Source: Bacteroidota bacterium (GTDB taxonomy: Bacteria; Bacteroidota; Ignavibacteria; SZUA-365). Taken from it: a DNA stretch of 64,000 nt. Below, piece by piece: positions 46,444 through 55,368 of this stretch. A program made the translations under genes and the position numbers. Within the stretch, counting starts at the first letter, position 1. The number at the start of each line of letters is the position of its first letter. The stretch covers positions 140,739 through 204,738 of the forward strand of contig JACZJN010000162.1 in NCBI GenBank assembly GCA_014860565.1. The letters run 5' to 3'. The notes under the pieces were generated by a model, which searched no databases, was not told the DNA's origin, and saw only the letters and a list, made by a program, of their open reading frames with translations.

Positions 46444-47655
46444 ATGACTTTTCCATCCCTCAATGAACAAATGGACCAGATTCGCCGTGGGGTTGCAGAA
46501 CTTATCCCCGAAGATGAACTGGTACAAAAACTTGAACATTCCCTGAAGACGGGAACGGCGCTCAACATCAAATTGGGCTGCGACCCGAGCCGTCCTGACC
46601 TGCATCTTGGCCACTCCGTGGTCCTTCGCAAGTTGCGGCAGTTTCAGGATCTCGGTCATCAGGCCATCCTCATCGTCGGTGATTTCACCGGGATGATCGG
46701 AGACCCGACCGGGAAGAACAAAACACGTCCCTCGCTCACGCTCGAAGACACGCGAAACAATGGCCGCTCCTATTTCGAGCAGGCATCGAACATCCTCGAT
46801 ATCGATCGGGTCAGCATTCGATACAATTCAGACTGGCTCGCGCCGATGACCTTCGAGGAAGTGATCAAGCTGGCGGCGCGATACACGGTTGCACGCATGC
46901 TCGAACGCGATGAGTTCGAGAAGCGCTACAGGAATCAGGAAGCGATCAGCATCCATGAATTTCTCTATCCTCTCGCCCAGGCCATGGACAGCGTCGCCAT
47001 TCGCTCGGATGTCGAGCTCGGCGGCACCGATCAGAAATTCAACCTCCTTGTCGGCCGTGAAATCCAGCGCGAATACGGTCAGCGGCCACAGGTCATCCTC
47101 ACCATGCCCCTGCTCGAAGGCACTGACGGTGTCGAGAAAATGAGCAAGTCGCTTGATAACTATGTGGCGTTCAATGACACGCCAGAGGACATGTACGGCA
47201 AGACCCTGTCCATCCCAGATCCGATGATTCTCCCCTGGTTCCGCCTCGTGACCGACATTCCCGCCCTTCGCCTTGCTGAAATAGCGGCGGGACTGCAGCG
47301 CGGGGAGAACCCTCGCGATTTCAAGCGCGAGCTTGCTCGCACCATCGTCGAAGCATATTACTCGCCCGACGCCGCACACCAGGCGGAAGAACATTTTGAT
47401 CGGGTGATCAAGAATAAAATGGCTCCAGAGGATCTGGATGTCTTTGAGGTTCCGAGCGGGAGTGATACATTGCTACTCGATGTTCTTTTCGAGGCCGGCC
47501 TCGTGCAGTCCAAAGGCGAAGGCCGTCGGCTTATGCAACAGTCCGCCGTCAGCATCGGCGAGGAACGGATAACCGACCCCCAATTCCCCGTTCCCGCGGG
47601 AGAATGTATCGTCAAAGTAGGCAAGCGCCGATTCATCAAAATTGTGCGTATCTGA
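46444..47655 (+). CDS. tyrS: tyrosyl-tRNA synthetase
   Basis: About 403 residues from the ATG at 46444; a GTG at 46435 overlaps the smpB stop and would add three residues. Class I signatures: [18 protein letters not shown] (HIGH-type) near 42 and [15 protein letters not shown] (KMSKS) near 228. [19 protein letters not shown] is also typical. A C-terminal S4 RNA-binding domain follows ([21 protein letters not shown]). The long form without the bacterial TyrRS-S insert resembles the TyrZ type. Charges tRNA-Tyr. Confidence 0.96.
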   Translation: MTFPSLNEQMDQIRRGVAELIPEDELVQKLEHSLKTGTALNIKLGCDPSRPDLHLGHSVVLRKLRQFQDLGHQAILIVGDFTGMIGDPTGKNKTRPSLTLEDTRNNGRSYFEQASNILDIDRVSIRYNSDWLAPMTFEEVIKLAARYTVARMLERDEFEKRYRNQEAISIHEFLYPLAQAMDSVAIRSDVELGGTDQKFNLLVGREIQREYGQRPQVILTMPLLEGTDGVEKMSKSLDNYVAFNDTPEDMYGKTLSIPDPMILPWFRLVTDIPALRLAEIAAGLQRGENPRDFKRELARTIVEAYYSPDAAHQAEEHFDRVIKNKMAPEDLDVFEVPSGSDTLLLDVLFEAGLVQSKGEGRRLMQQSAVSIGEERITDPQFPVPAGECIVKVGKRRFIKIVRI

Positions 47656-47693
47656 CCCATTTTTCTTTTTACCTGTTTTCCGGAGGACAGACA

Positions 47694-48239
47694 TTGTTCG
47701 TACCCAAGAGGATCTTCTTCACCAAAGGCGTCGGCCGCCACAAAGACTATCTACAGTCGTTCGAGCTCGCATTGCGCGATGCCGACCTGGAGCAGCAGAA
47801 TCTCGTGACGGTTTCCAGCATTTTTCCTCCGAACTGCAAGACGATCAGCAAGAACGTCGGAGCCAAAGTCCTGCAGCCCGGACAGATCACGTTCGTAGTC
47901 ATGGCCCGCAACGCCACCAATGAAGCGAACCGGCTCATTGCCTCATCCATTGGCGTCGCCCTTCCAAACGACGGTGCCTCCTACGGCTATCTTTCCGAAC
48001 ATCACCCGTTTGGTGAGACCCAGAAAGTCGCCGGAGAGTACGCCGAGGATCTCGCTGCCACGATGCTCGCCACGACCCTCGGTGTGGATTTCGATCCCGA
48101 CTCCGCATGGGATGAGCGTGAGCAGGTGTACAAGGCCAGCGGCAAGATTTTCAAATCCTTCAACATCACTCAATCCGCAGAAGGCCGTCTGGGATTATGG
48201 ACCACGGTCGTCTCATGCGCCGTCCTCCTCCCGGAATGA
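47694..48239 (+). CDS. pdaD: pyruvoyl-dependent arginine decarboxylase
   Basis: 181 residues from a TTG at 47694, chosen because CGGAGGA precedes it by 7 bases; the longer open frame overlaps tyrS. The self-cleavage region reads [13 protein letters not shown], matching the Ser-Ser processing site that yields the pyruvoyl group in this family. [27 protein letters not shown] follows, and the enzyme's end has [28 protein letters not shown]. It makes agmatine from arginine, a first step to polyamines. It is well known in archaea, Chlamydia and Chlorobi. A terminator follows at 48296. Confidence 0.9.
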   Translation: MFVPKRIFFTKGVGRHKDYLQSFELALRDADLEQQNLVTVSSIFPPNCKTISKNVGAKVLQPGQITFVVMARNATNEANRLIASSIGVALPNDGASYGYLSEHHPFGETQKVAGEYAEDLAATMLATTLGVDFDPDSAWDEREQVYKASGKIFKSFNITQSAEGRLGLWTTVVSCAVLLPE

Positions 48240-48413
48240 GAATGACTGGCAGCTGATGACTGTTAGCTGCTAAATGATATTTGTCGTCATGAAATAAAGG
48301 CTGTTCCAATCGGGACAGCCTTTTGCTTTCACCAGTAGCGTGACACCACATATGTCACACGACTGCAATCTGATATTTGTCACATGCTATCTGAATCCAT
48401 GGGCAGTCACGCA
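48240..48413. other. intergenic region with terminator and short repeats
   Basis: It holds the terminator at 48296-48324, a near-tandem pair (GACTGGCAGCTGAT then GACTGTTAGCTGCT at about 48243-48270), two copies of TGATATTTGTC (about 48275 and 48370) and the small palindrome-like GTGACACCACATATGTCAC near 48340. No gene seen. Confidence 0.5.
48296..48324 (+). terminator. Rho-independent terminator after the arginine decarboxylase gene
   Basis: AAGGCTGTTCC (48297-48307) pairs with GGGACAGCCTT (48312-48322), 11 bp with one G-U and a 4-base loop, followed by TTTT. It lies about 57 bases past the decarboxylase stop. Confidence 0.82.
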
Positions 48414-48866
48414 TCATGATTCAATAAAATCCACATTCTCCCCTTCGAAGATGCGGATGCGCTCCCGCAGGTGTTCCGGGACACGGGACGGCAGATTCTT
48501 CTCGATGTCGACGTGTACGAATACATGTTCCGCGCGTGCAGCAGGCGTGCCGTCGGCTTTTACCGCCACATGCTCGAACATGATGCTGGTATTCCGTACT
48601 TGCATGATGCGCGTGAGCACAGTCAGTTGTTCATCGAACATGGCGGGAGAGAAGTAATCGCAGACATTGCGAACTATGAAGAACCTGTCATGTGAGAGAA
48701 ATGTCTGCTCGTCCATTGGCAGCCCCAGTTCGCGTATATATTCGATACGCGCTTCCTCGAAGAAATAGAAGTACTGGAGATTATGCACCACGTTCATACG
48801 GTCGACGTGATGGAATCGAACCCGAAGCGGGAAGCGATGTCTGAATTGGTCAGCGGAAATGTTCAT
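48414..48866 (-). CDS. acyl-CoA thioesterase (4HBT/YbgC-type hotdog)
   Basis: 150 residues from the ATG at 48866; the frame continues upstream into ltaE but the hotdog domain starts here. Motif: LRVRFHHVDRMNVVHNLQYFYFFEEARIEYIRELG, where the Asp is at the place of the 4HBT catalytic acidic residue (usually Y-x-D-TD-x-x-G-x-V) and HNLQYFYFFEEAR matches the helix. Substrate probably a short or aromatic acyl-CoA. It is the last gene of the acyP-ispF-dedA-pap2-lnt-ltaE unit. Confidence 0.87.
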   Translation of the reverse strand: MNISADQFRHRFPLRVRFHHVDRMNVVHNLQYFYFFEEARIEYIRELGLPMDEQTFLSHDRFFIVRNVCDYFSPAMFDEQLTVLTRIMQVRNTSIMFEHVAVKADGTPAARAEHVFVHVDIEKNLPSRVPEHLRERIRIFEGENVDFIES

Positions 48867-48867
48867 A

Positions 48868-49905
48868 TCAGTCGAAGAGCCTTGTGAAAATGTCGATGGA
48901 TTGTGTAAGGCAGCTGTCATCAAGATCGAGGTGAAAAACGGCGCGCAGCATATCACCCATGCCCATCCCGATTTCAATTCCCGCATCCCTCAATCGTTTC
49001 TGCGCCTCCGCTGCGCGCATCGTTGCATTGCTGAAATCAAGCAGCACCATGTTGCTCTGCACCCGAGTGATATCGACATGGAAGGCGCTGCATTGCGTGA
49101 GCGCAGCCGCGAAAGTGCGCGCCCGGCGATGGTCGTCCACGAGCAACGGCAGATGGTGCTCGACCGCGTGCAGCGCGGCCGCGGCCAGCATACCCGCCTG
49201 CCGCATCCCCCCTCCGTAAATTTTCCGATACTTGTGCGCACGCGTGATCAGATCGCGCGACCCGAGAAGCATGGAACCAACAGGAGCGCCGAGTCCCTTC
49301 GAGAAGCAGATGGAGATCGAATCCACCGCTGAACCAAAATCGACGAGAGGCGTGCCGCTTGCGATATGCGCATTCCATATTCGGGCGCCATCGAGATGCA
49401 GGCCGATGGCGCGCATGCGGCAGAAATCCTGCAGAGACCGCATTGCCTCGATCGGGAACAGCGTGCCTCCCATGCGATTATGCGTGTTCTCGATGCAGAC
49501 CAATGTAGTGCGGGGATAGTAATACGCGTCAGGCCGAACGGTCGCCTCCACATCTTCTGCCGCGAGTACGCCACCTGCGCCGGCGACTGGATTCAGCTGC
49601 ACCGCGGACATCATTGACGGCGCCGCGGTTTCGTAATTGAAAATATGCGATTCCCGTTCCACGATCACTTCGTCACCCGGTGACGTCCACGCTTTAATGG
49701 CGAGTTGATTGCTCATGACGCCGGTCGGGACAAACAGCCCGGCCTCCTTGCCGAACAGCGCGGCCATTTCTTCCTGCAGCCTGTTGACGGTTGGGTCCTC
49801 GCCATACACGTCGTCGCCGAGCGGGGCTTCGCACATCGCCTGCTTCATCGCAGCGGAGGGTTGCGTGACGGTATCGCTTCGCAGATCGATCACGGAAGGT
49901 TTCAT
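48868..49905 (-). CDS. ltaE: low-specificity L-threonine aldolase
   Basis: 345 residues, fold-type I PLP enzyme. [20 protein letters not shown] opens the protein, as in the family; [44 protein letters not shown] and [13 protein letters not shown] follow. The PLP lysine is in [16 protein letters not shown]. It splits L-threonine or L-allo-threonine to glycine and acetaldehyde. The start overlaps the lnt stop by 4 bases (49902-49905). Confidence 0.95.
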   Translation of the reverse strand: MKPSVIDLRSDTVTQPSAAMKQAMCEAPLGDDVYGEDPTVNRLQEEMAALFGKEAGLFVPTGVMSNQLAIKAWTSPGDEVIVERESHIFNYETAAPSMMSAVQLNPVAGAGGVLAAEDVEATVRPDAYYYPRTTLVCIENTHNRMGGTLFPIEAMRSLQDFCRMRAIGLHLDGARIWNAHIASGTPLVDFGSAVDSISICFSKGLGAPVGSMLLGSRDLITRAHKYRKIYGGGMRQAGMLAAAALHAVEHHLPLLVDDHRRARTFAAALTQCSAFHVDITRVQSNMVLLDFSNATMRAAEAQKRLRDAGIEIGMGMGDMLRAVFHLDLDDSCLTQSIDIFTRLFD

Positions 49906-51578
49906 TTTTTGTAGTAGACTGAGATGAATGCAAAAAGAAAGAAGAATCCGGCCACCACTGTCAATCCGAGCGGAAGCCAGTCTCCATGTCGGGTGTAAAA
50001 TGTGCGATCGCTTCGCAACGGAAGATCGCGTACGATTCCAGTGCGCGTGTACAGCGCGGTTTTCTCATACACCCGTCCATACGGGTCGATGAAGCAACTG
50101 ATACCGTTGTTGGCGCAGCGCGCGACTGCTCGGCGATTCTCAATGGCACGCAGCACCGTATACTGCATCAACTGGAACGGACCCGAGGACTTCCCGAACC
50201 ATCCGTCGTTCGTGATCACGCCAAACACTTCGGCTCCCCTGTCGGCAAAACCGGCGACGAACGAAGGATACAGGGTCTCATAACAGATCATGGTCCAGAT
50301 GCCGGCACTGCCGAATTTTCCTCGCAGTGTGAACACCGCCGTATCGCTCCCCACACCCCAGTTGCTGATGCCGACGCCCCATGTCAGTGCGTCCTGGAGG
50401 AACGGGAGCGCGTCGAGATACGGAATGTGTTCGCTCAAAGGCGTCAGACGGGACTTGTGATAGATCTCAGGCATACGGTCGCCGGGCTGCAGAAGCATGG
50501 CCGAATTGAAATCATGATAGCGGATCTGCGTGTCCGGTATTCGCCGTGCGCTGCCCGGCGCTGTTTCCGGATCGTCATAGAAAACGGTATGCGGGAAACC
50601 GCCCAGCAGCGGCACGCCCACGCTGTCGATATGCCGGCGCAGCCAGCTGTATTCCTCCTCATAACTCGCCTGAAGAAGACGAAACGGCACGGCGGTTTCA
50701 GGTAACAATGCCACATCCGGATGGAACGCCGCCAGCGAGTCGTAGATGCCGAGCAGATTCCGCAGCTTACTCATCGGCGTTTCCCCGCTGCCCCACTTGT
50801 CGTACGGATCGATGTTGGGCTGTATCACCGCGGTACGTAACGATCGCGGCGAGCGGCCGTCATCCAGAGCCGCATCGCCATCGTCCATCGCGAGCGAGCC
50901 GTGCACGCGAGGCAGAGAGAGAAGCAGAAGCAGTGCGGCAATGGCCATGAGCGACCGCCGCTGCATCCCCTTCCACTGTCCCCCGAGCCAGCGCCGGAGC
51001 ATATGAAACAGCAAAGCATTGACAGTGATGACCCACACGCTGATACCAAACGCGCCTGTGAAGGCGATGAACTGAATGCTTTGGATATCGTAGGTCTGTG
51101 TATTCCCGAGGAGCAACCAGGGAAACGAAAGTTCATGCAGATGCATCACCCATTCCCAAGCCGTCCACAGCGCAGGCAGTGCGACAATGCTGAACAACTG
51201 TCCCATGCGGCGACGAAGAAATGTATAGCCCAGAGCGGGAAGTGTAAAACCGAGAGGGAAAAAGAGAATGACCAGAATACCGGCAACCTTCAGCCATGGA
51301 TCATCTCCCCACCAGCCGCTGATCCACCAGAGTGTGCCTGCACTCGCCACAAAAAAGGTGAGATAGCTCCATCGGAAAACCGAACGCCAGTCGGGAAGAT
51401 CGTCGAGCAGAAAAAGAAAAGGGACCAGGGCCACGAAAGCGGTCACTCCGCTGGGCACCGGCGGGAAGGACAACGCGAACAGCAACCCAGAACCCACAGA
51501 GAGGGCGATACGTGCTCTGCTGCTGCGCTGCACCGGTCCCCCACTTTCCTGGGCACCTTTGCGGGATATGATTTTCAT
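49902..51578 (-). CDS. lnt: apolipoprotein N-acyltransferase
   Basis: 558 residues. About seven membrane helices in the N-terminal 210 residues, including [27 protein letters not shown] nitrilase-type domain of about residues 245-510 carries the catalytic Glu-Lys-Cys: [26 protein letters not shown], and [15 protein letters not shown] final helix anchors the C-terminus. It adds the third acyl chain to lipoproteins, in keeping with several lipoboxes in the window and a Gram-negative envelope. It overlaps both neighbours by 4 bases. Confidence 0.95.
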   Translation of the reverse strand: MKIISRKGAQESGGPVQRSSRARIALSVGSGLLFALSFPPVPSGVTAFVALVPFLFLLDDLPDWRSVFRWSYLTFFVASAGTLWWISGWWGDDPWLKVAGILVILFFPLGFTLPALGYTFLRRRMGQLFSIVALPALWTAWEWVMHLHELSFPWLLLGNTQTYDIQSIQFIAFTGAFGISVWVITVNALLFHMLRRWLGGQWKGMQRRSLMAIAALLLLLSLPRVHGSLAMDDGDAALDDGRSPRSLRTAVIQPNIDPYDKWGSGETPMSKLRNLLGIYDSLAAFHPDVALLPETAVPFRLLQASYEEEYSWLRRHIDSVGVPLLGGFPHTVFYDDPETAPGSARRIPDTQIRYHDFNSAMLLQPGDRMPEIYHKSRLTPLSEHIPYLDALPFLQDALTWGVGISNWGVGSDTAVFTLRGKFGSAGIWTMICYETLYPSFVAGFADRGAEVFGVITNDGWFGKSSGPFQLMQYTVLRAIENRRAVARCANNGISCFIDPYGRVYEKTALYTRTGIVRDLPLRSDRTFYTRHGDWLPLGLTVVAGFFFLFAFISVYYKK

Positions 51579-52159
51579 GCTTCCGCGTTCCTGTTTTCCA
51601 TGACGTTTTTTCTTCCCATCCAGATTTTCGTGGAATGCTCATATGCGAAAATGACAGCAAGGGCGATCAGAGAGCCGAGCACAGCTCCGCCGAGTATATC
51701 GGAAGGATAATGCACTCCTACATACACCCGGGAGAATGCGACAAGCGCCGCCCAGATCAGAAGGTAATACCGGGCTTTCGGATAAAAATGGCTGACGAGA
51801 ACCGCCAGGGCAAAATTGTTGGTCGCGTGTGAACTGGTGAAGGACTTGCCCCCGCCGCAGCCGACGAGCAGCCGAACATGGTCCAGGACATGGCATGGAC
51901 GCAAACGGTCGAACATCGGCTTGATGACAAAACTGCTGATCTGGTCGCTCAATACGATGGTCACGAGAAGCAAGAGGACCGTGATCACACCTCGCTTTTT
52001 CCCAAACCACATCAGCGAGATCAAAGCGATCGCGTAGATGATGTAGAAGTTCTTGACCTCGGTTATAAAGACAAAGAACCAATCGCCGATGGGATTCGCC
52101 AGCGCTTCGTTACCCCATCGAAACAACATGAGGTCTATGCTATAAAGCCATTCTAACAA
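51575..52159 (-). CDS. PAP2 family membrane phosphatase
   Basis: 194 residues, five or six helices. The three PAP2 phosphatase motifs are present: K-x6-RP as KPMFDRLRPC near 85, SSHA as KSFTSSHATNNFA near 105, and SRVYVGVHYPSDILGG near 145. It would dephosphorylate lipid phosphates such as undecaprenyl pyrophosphate or phosphatidic acid. It lies between lnt (4-base overlap) and the DedA gene. Which substrate is uncertain. Confidence 0.92.
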   Translation of the reverse strand: MLEWLYSIDLMLFRWGNEALANPIGDWFFVFITEVKNFYIIYAIALISLMWFGKKRGVITVLLLLVTIVLSDQISSFVIKPMFDRLRPCHVLDHVRLLVGCGGGKSFTSSHATNNFALAVLVSHFYPKARYYLLIWAALVAFSRVYVGVHYPSDILGGAVLGSLIALAVIFAYEHSTKIWMGRKNVMENRNAEA

Positions 52160-52175
52160 TTAGCGTTCCGATGTG

Positions 52176-52802
52176 TTACTTAATGTTGTTATCAGCATTC
52201 GCTTTCCTTTTCAGATACCATGCTCTCGCGGCCCAGACGAGGAACGCCAGTGCAATGACGGCTGAAACGATCTTGCTGTACGAAGCCAGATAAACGCCGA
52301 TGATGCGCCAGTTGTCACCGACGACATACCCGAGGTAAAGCAGGATGCTGTTCCACACCAGGGCGCTTGCCGCGGAGAGCAGCGTTGTTACAAGCAGATT
52401 CATTTCGGCGATGCCGGCGACAAAACTGATCACCGCGCGTGTTCCGGCGAGAAAGCGGTTTCCGATGACCACCCAGTACCCATAGCGACGGAACCACGCC
52501 TCCACCTTGTGGACAAGATTGATCGAAACAAAGGGGATTTTCCCGGTCTCCAGCACCCGGTCGCCGAACTGGTCCCCAATCCAGTACATACTCATGAAGC
52601 CGAGCGTGCTGCCTGCCGTAGCGAGCAACAGAGTCAGCAGAACGCTGCCGGTCCCGATCGCGACGAGGGAGCCGGCGAAAACGACGATGACATCACTCGG
52701 AAACGGCGGGAAAATGTTTTCGATGTAGGAGATCAGGAAGATTGCGACATAGATCCATAGGATGTCGACTTGCGAGAGATATGCGATCGTCTGTTCGAGC
52801 AT
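52176..52802 (-). CDS. DedA/SNARE-associated (VTT domain) membrane protein
   Basis: 208 residues. The DedA core is visible: YIENIFPPFPSDVIVVFAGSL near 27, ATAGSTLGFMSMYWIGDQFG near 60, FVSINLVHKVEAWFRRYGYWVVIGNRFLAGTRAVISFVAGIAEM near 90-135 with the F/H-RYG and R-x-R(A)-hallmark region, and ALVWNSILLYLGYVVG. DedA proteins are lipid scramblase/flippase-like (for example undecaprenyl phosphate recycling). Next to a PAP2 phosphatase, a role in carrier-lipid recycling is reasonable, but that is inference. Confidence 0.92.
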   Translation of the reverse strand: MLEQTIAYLSQVDILWIYVAIFLISYIENIFPPFPSDVIVVFAGSLVAIGTGSVLLTLLLATAGSTLGFMSMYWIGDQFGDRVLETGKIPFVSINLVHKVEAWFRRYGYWVVIGNRFLAGTRAVISFVAGIAEMNLLVTTLLSAASALVWNSILLYLGYVVGDNWRIIGVYLASYSKIVSAVIALAFLVWAARAWYLKRKANADNNIK

Positions 52803-52811
52803 CGGGAAAAA

Positions 52812-53300
52812 TCAGTCCTTCCTTGCGATCAATGCGGCAGCATGCGCCTCGACGCCCTCTCCCCTGCCGACAAAGCCCATACGTTCGGCTGTCGTGGCCT
52901 TCAGAGACACCCCATCGATATCCAGGCTCGCCGCTTCGGCGATGCGCGAGCGCATTTCCCTCTTGAATGGAAGGATTTTCGGCTTCTCCAGGATCAGCGT
53001 CGCGTCGATGTTGACAACTCCAAATCCTCTCTCATCGAGAAGCATCACGCAATGTCGAAGCAATTCAAGACTGGATACCCCTCGATATGCGGGATCCGTA
53101 TCGGGAAAATGCTCGCCAATGTCTCCCAGAGCTGCCGCACCCAGAAGGGCGTCGCAAATCGCATGTAAAAGCACGTCTCCGTCGGAATGTGCGACGGTAC
53201 CGATGTCCTCAGCGACGGTGACGCCGCCGAGGACCAGGGTTTCCCCTTCCGCGAGTCGGTGTACGTCGTAGCCAAGCCCTATTCTGAATTGTGTGTTCAT
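52812..53300 (-). CDS. ispF: 2-C-methyl-D-erythritol 2,4-cyclodiphosphate synthase
   Basis: 162 residues, standard length. Metal and substrate motifs: RIGLGYDVHRL (Asp, His), AHSDGDVLLHAICDALLGAAALGDIGEHFPDTDP, and KATTAERMGFVGRGEG. It forms the cyclodiphosphate in the MEP isoprenoid pathway, so the organism uses the non-mevalonate route. It overlaps acyP by 4 bases upstream and lies 9 bases before the DedA gene. Confidence 0.97.
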   Translation of the reverse strand: MNTQFRIGLGYDVHRLAEGETLVLGGVTVAEDIGTVAHSDGDVLLHAICDALLGAAALGDIGEHFPDTDPAYRGVSSLELLRHCVMLLDERGFGVVNIDATLILEKPKILPFKREMRSRIAEAASLDIDGVSLKATTAERMGFVGRGEGVEAHAAALIARKD

Positions 53301-53572
53301 GTGCCCCGGATATCGAAGCTGTTGTACATTTCCGCATCATCCTGCCATACAAGCCGAATGGATGAAACTTGCGCTGAACGAGGACCGATGCGCAAGTCGG
53401 CGAGATATGCATGGAGTATTTCTTCCTCCGCCTGTGCGACGACCTCGACTTCGCCCGTGTAGAGATTGCGCACATACCCGCGAATTCCAAACGCGCGGGC
53501 TTTCTGCATGGCGAAGTAGCGAAAGCCCACGCCCTGCACCAGTCCAGATATGACGACATGCATGGTCTTCAT
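53297..53572 (-). CDS. acyP: acylphosphatase
   Basis: 91 residues from the ATG at 53572; the frame extends upstream without a family match. The signature HVVISGLVQGVGFRYFAM has the active-site Arg, and RGYVRNLYTGEVEVVAQ has the Asn. It hydrolyses acyl phosphates such as carbamoyl or acetyl phosphate. The gene is first in the seven-gene minus-strand unit ending at 48414. No strong ribosome-binding site is seen. Confidence 0.93.
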   Translation of the reverse strand: MKTMHVVISGLVQGVGFRYFAMQKARAFGIRGYVRNLYTGEVEVVAQAEEEILHAYLADLRIGPRSAQVSSIRLVWQDDAEMYNSFDIRGT

Positions 53573-53754
53573 GGGTCGGTGGCAAAATACGGTCCAGCAG
53601 AGTAAGGACAAAACGTCCCGCACCGTATGGGAGTACGACGACGATCATACGCAGGCAGGCAGAACTTCAATGATAAGGATAAAACGGCGCCCCATGTTTC
53701 AGAACTCGGCGGAGGTGTCTATCTTGCGGTTTGAACGACCAGAAAAACGGATAT

Positions 53755-55368
53755 ATGCAGCGAAGAACTTTTCTCAAATCCAGCGCGGCACTCGGTGCTG
53801 CGAGTCTGCTCCCATGGAAAGCAATCCCCGCCGCTTCTTCTCCGGCGGAAGCACCTTCAGACGAATGGCTGCAGGATGCGGTCAGCGAAGCGCGGGCGCT
53901 CGGTGCGGAGCAGGCAGAAGCGCTCTACATATCCCACCGCCAGCAAAGTCTGCAAGTGCGGAAAGATGGGGTGCATTCCATCAGCGACAGCGAGGAGGCT
54001 GGAACGACACTGCGCGTTCGTTTCGGTTCGTTCCTCGGCTCCGCCTCGGTACCCGACATCCGCCGCGGCACGCCCGCGGAATGCGCGCGCGCTGCCGTGG
54101 AGTGCGCGAAGCTGCAGCAGGGTCTTCAGAAGGAGCGCGAGGAGGCGCTCGCCATGCCACCGGAACCAGATATCAAAATCCTCCCGAGGATCGATTCGGT
54201 TGGAGAACTCCAAGGCAGCTGGCGTCCCGAAGGGATCGAAGATCCTTTTCTCACCTCGCTTGACGAACGCATCGCGTTTCTGAAGAATCTGAACAAAACC
54301 GCGTTACGCATCACGCAGATCCCCTACGCGGTGTCGAACCAGTTTTTGCAGCGCCGCAGCAGCCTGTACGTTGACAGCCGCGGCAACCGGAAAGAGCAGT
54401 TGCAGTTTGCTACCTATGTGAATTTTGCCGTTACCGCTTTCAATCAGCAGAAGAGAAGGATGGATACACGTACCAGCGAACGCGAGGCGCAGGCAACCGG
54501 CTGGGCGGGCGCGACGGCGAATATGGAGTCGGAGCTGGAAACCGCGATGCAGGAAGTGCTGCGCATGCAGCAGTCAGATCCCGTGACTCCCGATACCTAC
54601 GATCTCGTCATTCACCCATCCATGCTCTGGAATCTCTTTCTCGAGACCCTGCTCCCCCATTTCGATCCGCGGCAGCTTACCGAGCGAGACGGACGCGCCC
54701 CTGGAGACCGATGGATAACACTATCAAAACTCAACGAGAGACCATTGCGCAGCCAGGCTCTCCGATTGAGTTGGGACGCTACCCTGCCGGGGGGACTCGC
54801 AACGAGCAAATGGGACGACACCGGCCATGCCACCGGTTCGAACCGATTGCTGGACGAAAATGGAGTGGTCCACGGCATCCCGCGCTCTCCTGATCTCATC
54901 GCCACCGATCCCGTCTATCGTGGAGGCAGCTTCCCCGGTTTCAACTTCAGCCGCGCCGCGGCCTGGCACACTCCCGCGACCGTTGCCATGCCGAATATGA
55001 TCTTGGAAGGCGGTCCGGGAAAGAATCTGAACGATTTGATCGCAGACGTCGACAACGGACTGTTCCTCAAGGGCCGCGGCACCGTCATGACCAATCCCGC
55101 CAAAACGTTGTTTCGCGTGCGTCCCCAGGCCGCCTGGATAATCCGCGGCGGAAAAATCGCCGAGATGGTGCGCGAGGTCGAAATCGAAACAACCACCGAC
55201 CAGTTCTGGAGCGCCATGGAAGAAGCCGGTCGCAGCGAAGATACGTTCCTGGGCGGCGAACTCTTTCCCCAACGCGCCTTTCCGCTATGGGATACACCGT
55301 TCTCCATCGCAACACCGCCGGCGCTGTTCCGACGGATTCCCGTGTATCGCGTGGAGGGCCAGTCATGA
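53755..55368 (+). CDS. TldD-like protein with Tat signal and degenerate metal site
   Basis: 537 residues from the ATG at 53755; an in-frame TTG at 53731 is less likely. A Tat signal opens the protein (RRTFLKSSAALGAASLLP), so it is probably exported folded. The TldD/PmbA fold is clear: N-terminal domain (LQVRKDGVHSISDSEEAGTTLRV) and C-terminal domain (GGLATSKWDDTGHAT and MPNMILEGGPGKNLNDLI). In the family the zinc site HExxxH follows an LVxxPSxLW stretch; here that place reads LFLETLLPHFD (about residues 291-301), so the first His is lost. It overlaps the next gene ATGA-fashion. Confidence 0.82.
   Translation: MQRRTFLKSSAALGAASLLPWKAIPAASSPAEAPSDEWLQDAVSEARALGAEQAEALYISHRQQSLQVRKDGVHSISDSEEAGTTLRVRFGSFLGSASVPDIRRGTPAECARAAVECAKLQQGLQKEREEALAMPPEPDIKILPRIDSVGELQGSWRPEGIEDPFLTSLDERIAFLKNLNKTALRITQIPYAVSNQFLQRRSSLYVDSRGNRKEQLQFATYVNFAVTAFNQQKRRMDTRTSEREAQATGWAGATANMESELETAMQEVLRMQQSDPVTPDTYDLVIHPSMLWNLFLETLLPHFDPRQLTERDGRAPGDRWITLSKLNERPLRSQALRLSWDATLPGGLATSKWDDTGHATGSNRLLDENGVVHGIPRSPDLIATDPVYRGGSFPGFNFSRAAAWHTPATVAMPNMILEGGPGKNLNDLIADVDNGLFLKGRGTVMTNPAKTLFRVRPQAAWIIRGGKIAEMVREVEIETTTDQFWSAMEEAGRSEDTFLGGELFPQRAFPLWDTPFSIATPPALFRRIPVYRVEGQS

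Noticed and set aside
53724..53755. Alternative TTG starts for the TldD-like gene near the GGAGG at about 53711
   Set aside because: The well-spaced TTG is out of frame and the in-frame TTG is 15 bases away; the ATG at 53755 opens a standard Tat signal.
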